Below, in pieces: positions 61,053-62,453 of a stretch of 62,453 bases of DNA. The DNA is taken from assembly GCA_024276275.1 (NCBI GenBank), contig JAJRXM010000082.1, positions 1 through 62,453 on the forward strand. The letters are read 5' to 3'. The notes under the pieces are model-generated. The model was not told the DNA's origin. It searched no databases and saw only the letters and a list, made by a program, of their open reading frames with translations. This DNA comes from Candidatus Zixiibacteriota bacterium. Its GTDB lineage: Bacteria; Zixibacteria; MSB-5A5; GN15; FEB-12. The translations under genes were made by a program, and so were the position numbers. Position 1 is the stretch's first letter. Each line of letters begins with the position of its first letter.

Positions 61053-62453
61053 ATGACATTCACTCGTGTTTTTCTATGTAAGGTAATATTAACATCTTTG
61101 CTGTTTTTCTCAACAATTACCGCCCAAATTATTACTCTTGACAATGTCAGTGGTACATATAATCCAAATGCTTTGCTGGCAGACGGGTCAACAACTCAAG
61201 TTTTTCAAATTCGGCTCAATAACAACGGTGTAGATACATACGGTGGGATTGATAACGGATTCATCATTTATTCCCCCGATGGTGCGGCATGGACTACATT
61301 TGTCGGTGATACCATAAGTCTCGGTTGGGATGTCATGTTTGACCTTGTTTTTGCAATTCAAGGTAATGAAAATGCGACAGGAAACGGTGCTGATACTGTA
61401 GGCTTTGGAGGAGCGAAACTTTCAGGCACCGGATTCCCATCAGGCTTTAATAGCGTCTCTTATAGTATTACTATCGGACCGCTAAGTACCGGTGACCATT
61501 TAAAAACGATTGTCCTAGATTCTTCTTTCTATTTGCCGACAGGTGTATGGAAATGGGCAGGTCCTAATTATATCCCAGATTGGGGAGGTCCATATAGTTT
61601 TAAAGTTATTGACCCTACTCAATGTTCCGGGGGAGACTCCGATGGTGATTTATTCCCTGCAACATGTGATAATTGTCCTGATATAAATAACCCTAACCAA
61701 TTAGATACCGACGGTGACGGAATCGGTGATGATTGCGACAACTGTCCTACTACTCCAAACCCTGACCAATTAGATTCAGACGGTGACGGAATCGGTGATG
61801 TGTGTGATGATTGTACAGATATTGACGGTGACGGATTCGGTGACCCTGGATTTCCAAATAACACCTGTCAGGAAGATAATTGTCCTGATACTCAAAACCC
61901 AAGCCAACTTGATACAGACGGTGACGGAATCGGTGATGCTTGTGATACTTGCCCGAATGACCCTGACAATGATATAGACGGTGACGGTGTTTGTGGCGAT
62001 GTTGATAATTGTCCGACCACTTCGAACTCATCTCAAATTGATTCAGACAATGACGGTATCGGTGATGACTGTGATACTTGTACGGATACCGACGGTGACG
62101 GATTTGGTGACCCGGGATTTCCGAATAATACCTGTCAGGAAGATAACTGTCCGACAATATCAAACGCAGACCAGTTAGATACTGATGGTGACGGTATCGG
62201 TGATGTTTGTGATAATTGTCCTACTGTAGCCAATCCAAATCAGGAAGATGCTGACAACGACGGTATCGGTGATGATTGTGATACCTGTACAGATACCGAC
62301 GGTGACGGATTTGGTAATCCGGGATTTCCTGCCAACACATGTCAGGAAGATAACTGTCCGACAACTTCGAATGCTGACCAGTTAGATACTGATGGGGACG
62401 GTATAGGAGACGTTTGTGATACATGCCCGAACGACCCCGACAATGATATTGAC
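61053..62453 (+). CDS. Thrombospondin type 3 repeat protein, runs off the window
   Basis: Open from ATG 61053 (AAAGGAGAG ahead of it) to the window end: 467 codons without a stop. A signal peptide ([20 protein letters not shown]) is followed by a beta-rich domain (about 25-190, [18 protein letters not shown] near the end). From about residue 195 it is thrombospondin type 3-like calcium repeats: [40 protein letters not shown] and others, with a longer cassette ([19 protein letters not shown]) recurring three times (near 61825, 62092 and 62300). Such repeats bind many Ca2+ ions and form stiff rods on secreted proteins. The end of the gene and any anchor lie outside. Divergent from the dockerin gene. 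Confidence 0.9.
   Translation, partial: MTFTRVFLCKVILTSLLFFSTITAQIITLDNVSGTYNPNALLADGSTTQVFQIRLNNNGVDTYGGIDNGFIIYSPDGAAWTTFVGDTISLGWDVMFDLVFAIQGNENATGNGADTVGFGGAKLSGTGFPSGFNSVSYSITIGPLSTGDHLKTIVLDSSFYLPTGVWKWAGPNYIPDWGGPYSFKVIDPTQCSGGDSDGDLFPATCDNCPDINNPNQLDTDGDGIGDDCDNCPTTPNPDQLDSDGDGIGDVCDDCTDIDGDGFGDPGFPNNTCQEDNCPDTQNPSQLDTDGDGIGDACDTCPNDPDNDIDGDGVCGDVDNCPTTSNSSQIDSDNDGIGDDCDTCTDTDGDGFGDPGFPNNTCQEDNCPTISNADQLDTDGDGIGDVCDNCPTVANPNQEDADNDGIGDDCDTCTDTDGDGFGNPGFPANTCQEDNCPTTSNADQLDTDGDGIGDVCDTCPNDPDNDID

Noticed and set aside
61619-62424. Minus-strand open frames opposite the TSP3 repeats, rich in His, Arg and Tyr
   Set aside because: They are the complement of the repeat codons (GTC, ATC, ACC reversed) and follow the repeat period; the plus strand has the signal peptide and ribosome site.
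61680-62453. Regularly spaced near-identical DNA repeats that might look like a CRISPR array
   Set aside because: The repeats are in one long open frame and encode calcium-binding DxDxDG units; there are no constant repeats separated by unique spacers and no cas genes.

Overview
The window looks like chromosomal DNA from an AT-rich, uncultured Gram-negative-type bacterium of the FCB/Zixibacteria kind. This is inferred. The pointers are large secreted proteins ending in dockerin pairs of the form DxNxDxxxDISDLVxLVxYMFNxGPPP, big tandem secreted proteins with a FlgD-like/sorting-tail C-terminus, LTA-synthase-type sulfatases, and many TTG starts. No plasmid, phage or conjugative gene is visible.

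Layout. 1-1278: end of an off-window gene, an HNH-type nuclease and 700 bases packed with short hairpin repeats. 1279-4617 (minus): ECF sigma factor, anti-sigma-like membrane protein, UPF0145 protein and LTA-synthase-like enzyme, a probable envelope-response operon. 5317-12495 (minus): rpsU-yqeY-cvpA, a terminator, then mutS2-dnaG-recN. 13922-19528 (plus): yebC, ruvC-ruvA-ruvB, queA, with a methyltransferase and an unknown small gene inserted next to short repeats. 19696-21653 (minus): an accessory patch with a small protein of unknown role and a zinc-ribbon/PIN-like protein. 22034-28121 (plus): tight operon ispD-ispF-dedA-ddl-HAD-M42 homologue-cysS, then tRNA-Thr(UGU). 28998-30727: ABC exporter. 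30774-36309: ferritin-like proteins, M20 and M29 peptidases, an EamA transporter and a DUF72 protein. 36506: lone cheW. 37051-41956 (minus): broken DUF547 lipoprotein gene and four overlapping glycosyltransferase-type genes. 42138-47977 (plus): GT-B-like protein, FHA-GAF-PP2C phosphatase, and Ser/Thr kinase with TPRs. 48065-49282: MFS transporter. 49286-62453: a secretome block of two giant paralogues, an M4 and an S8 protease sharing one PKD/cohesin-like/dockerin tail, a dockerin protein and, divergently, a thrombospondin type 3 repeat protein running off the window.

Most notable points. (i) Five genes between 29.5 and 48.5 kb are each broken by a single lesion or two: in-frame TAA in the ABC ATPase, the MFS gene and DUF547, and one-base shifts, mostly at homopolymers, in the ferritin-like, DUF547 and kinase genes. 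All remain well conserved on both sides. This means assembly error, very recent decay, or recoding. (ii) The secreted protease pair with a shared tail suggests exchange of catalytic heads on one surface cassette. (iii) The dockerin and TSP3 genes are divided by a divergent promoter whose two -35 boxes form a perfect inverted repeat. (iv) The M42-family protein has lost two active-site residues. (v) Several families of REP-like palindromes punctuate the intergenic spaces and flank the accessory genes.
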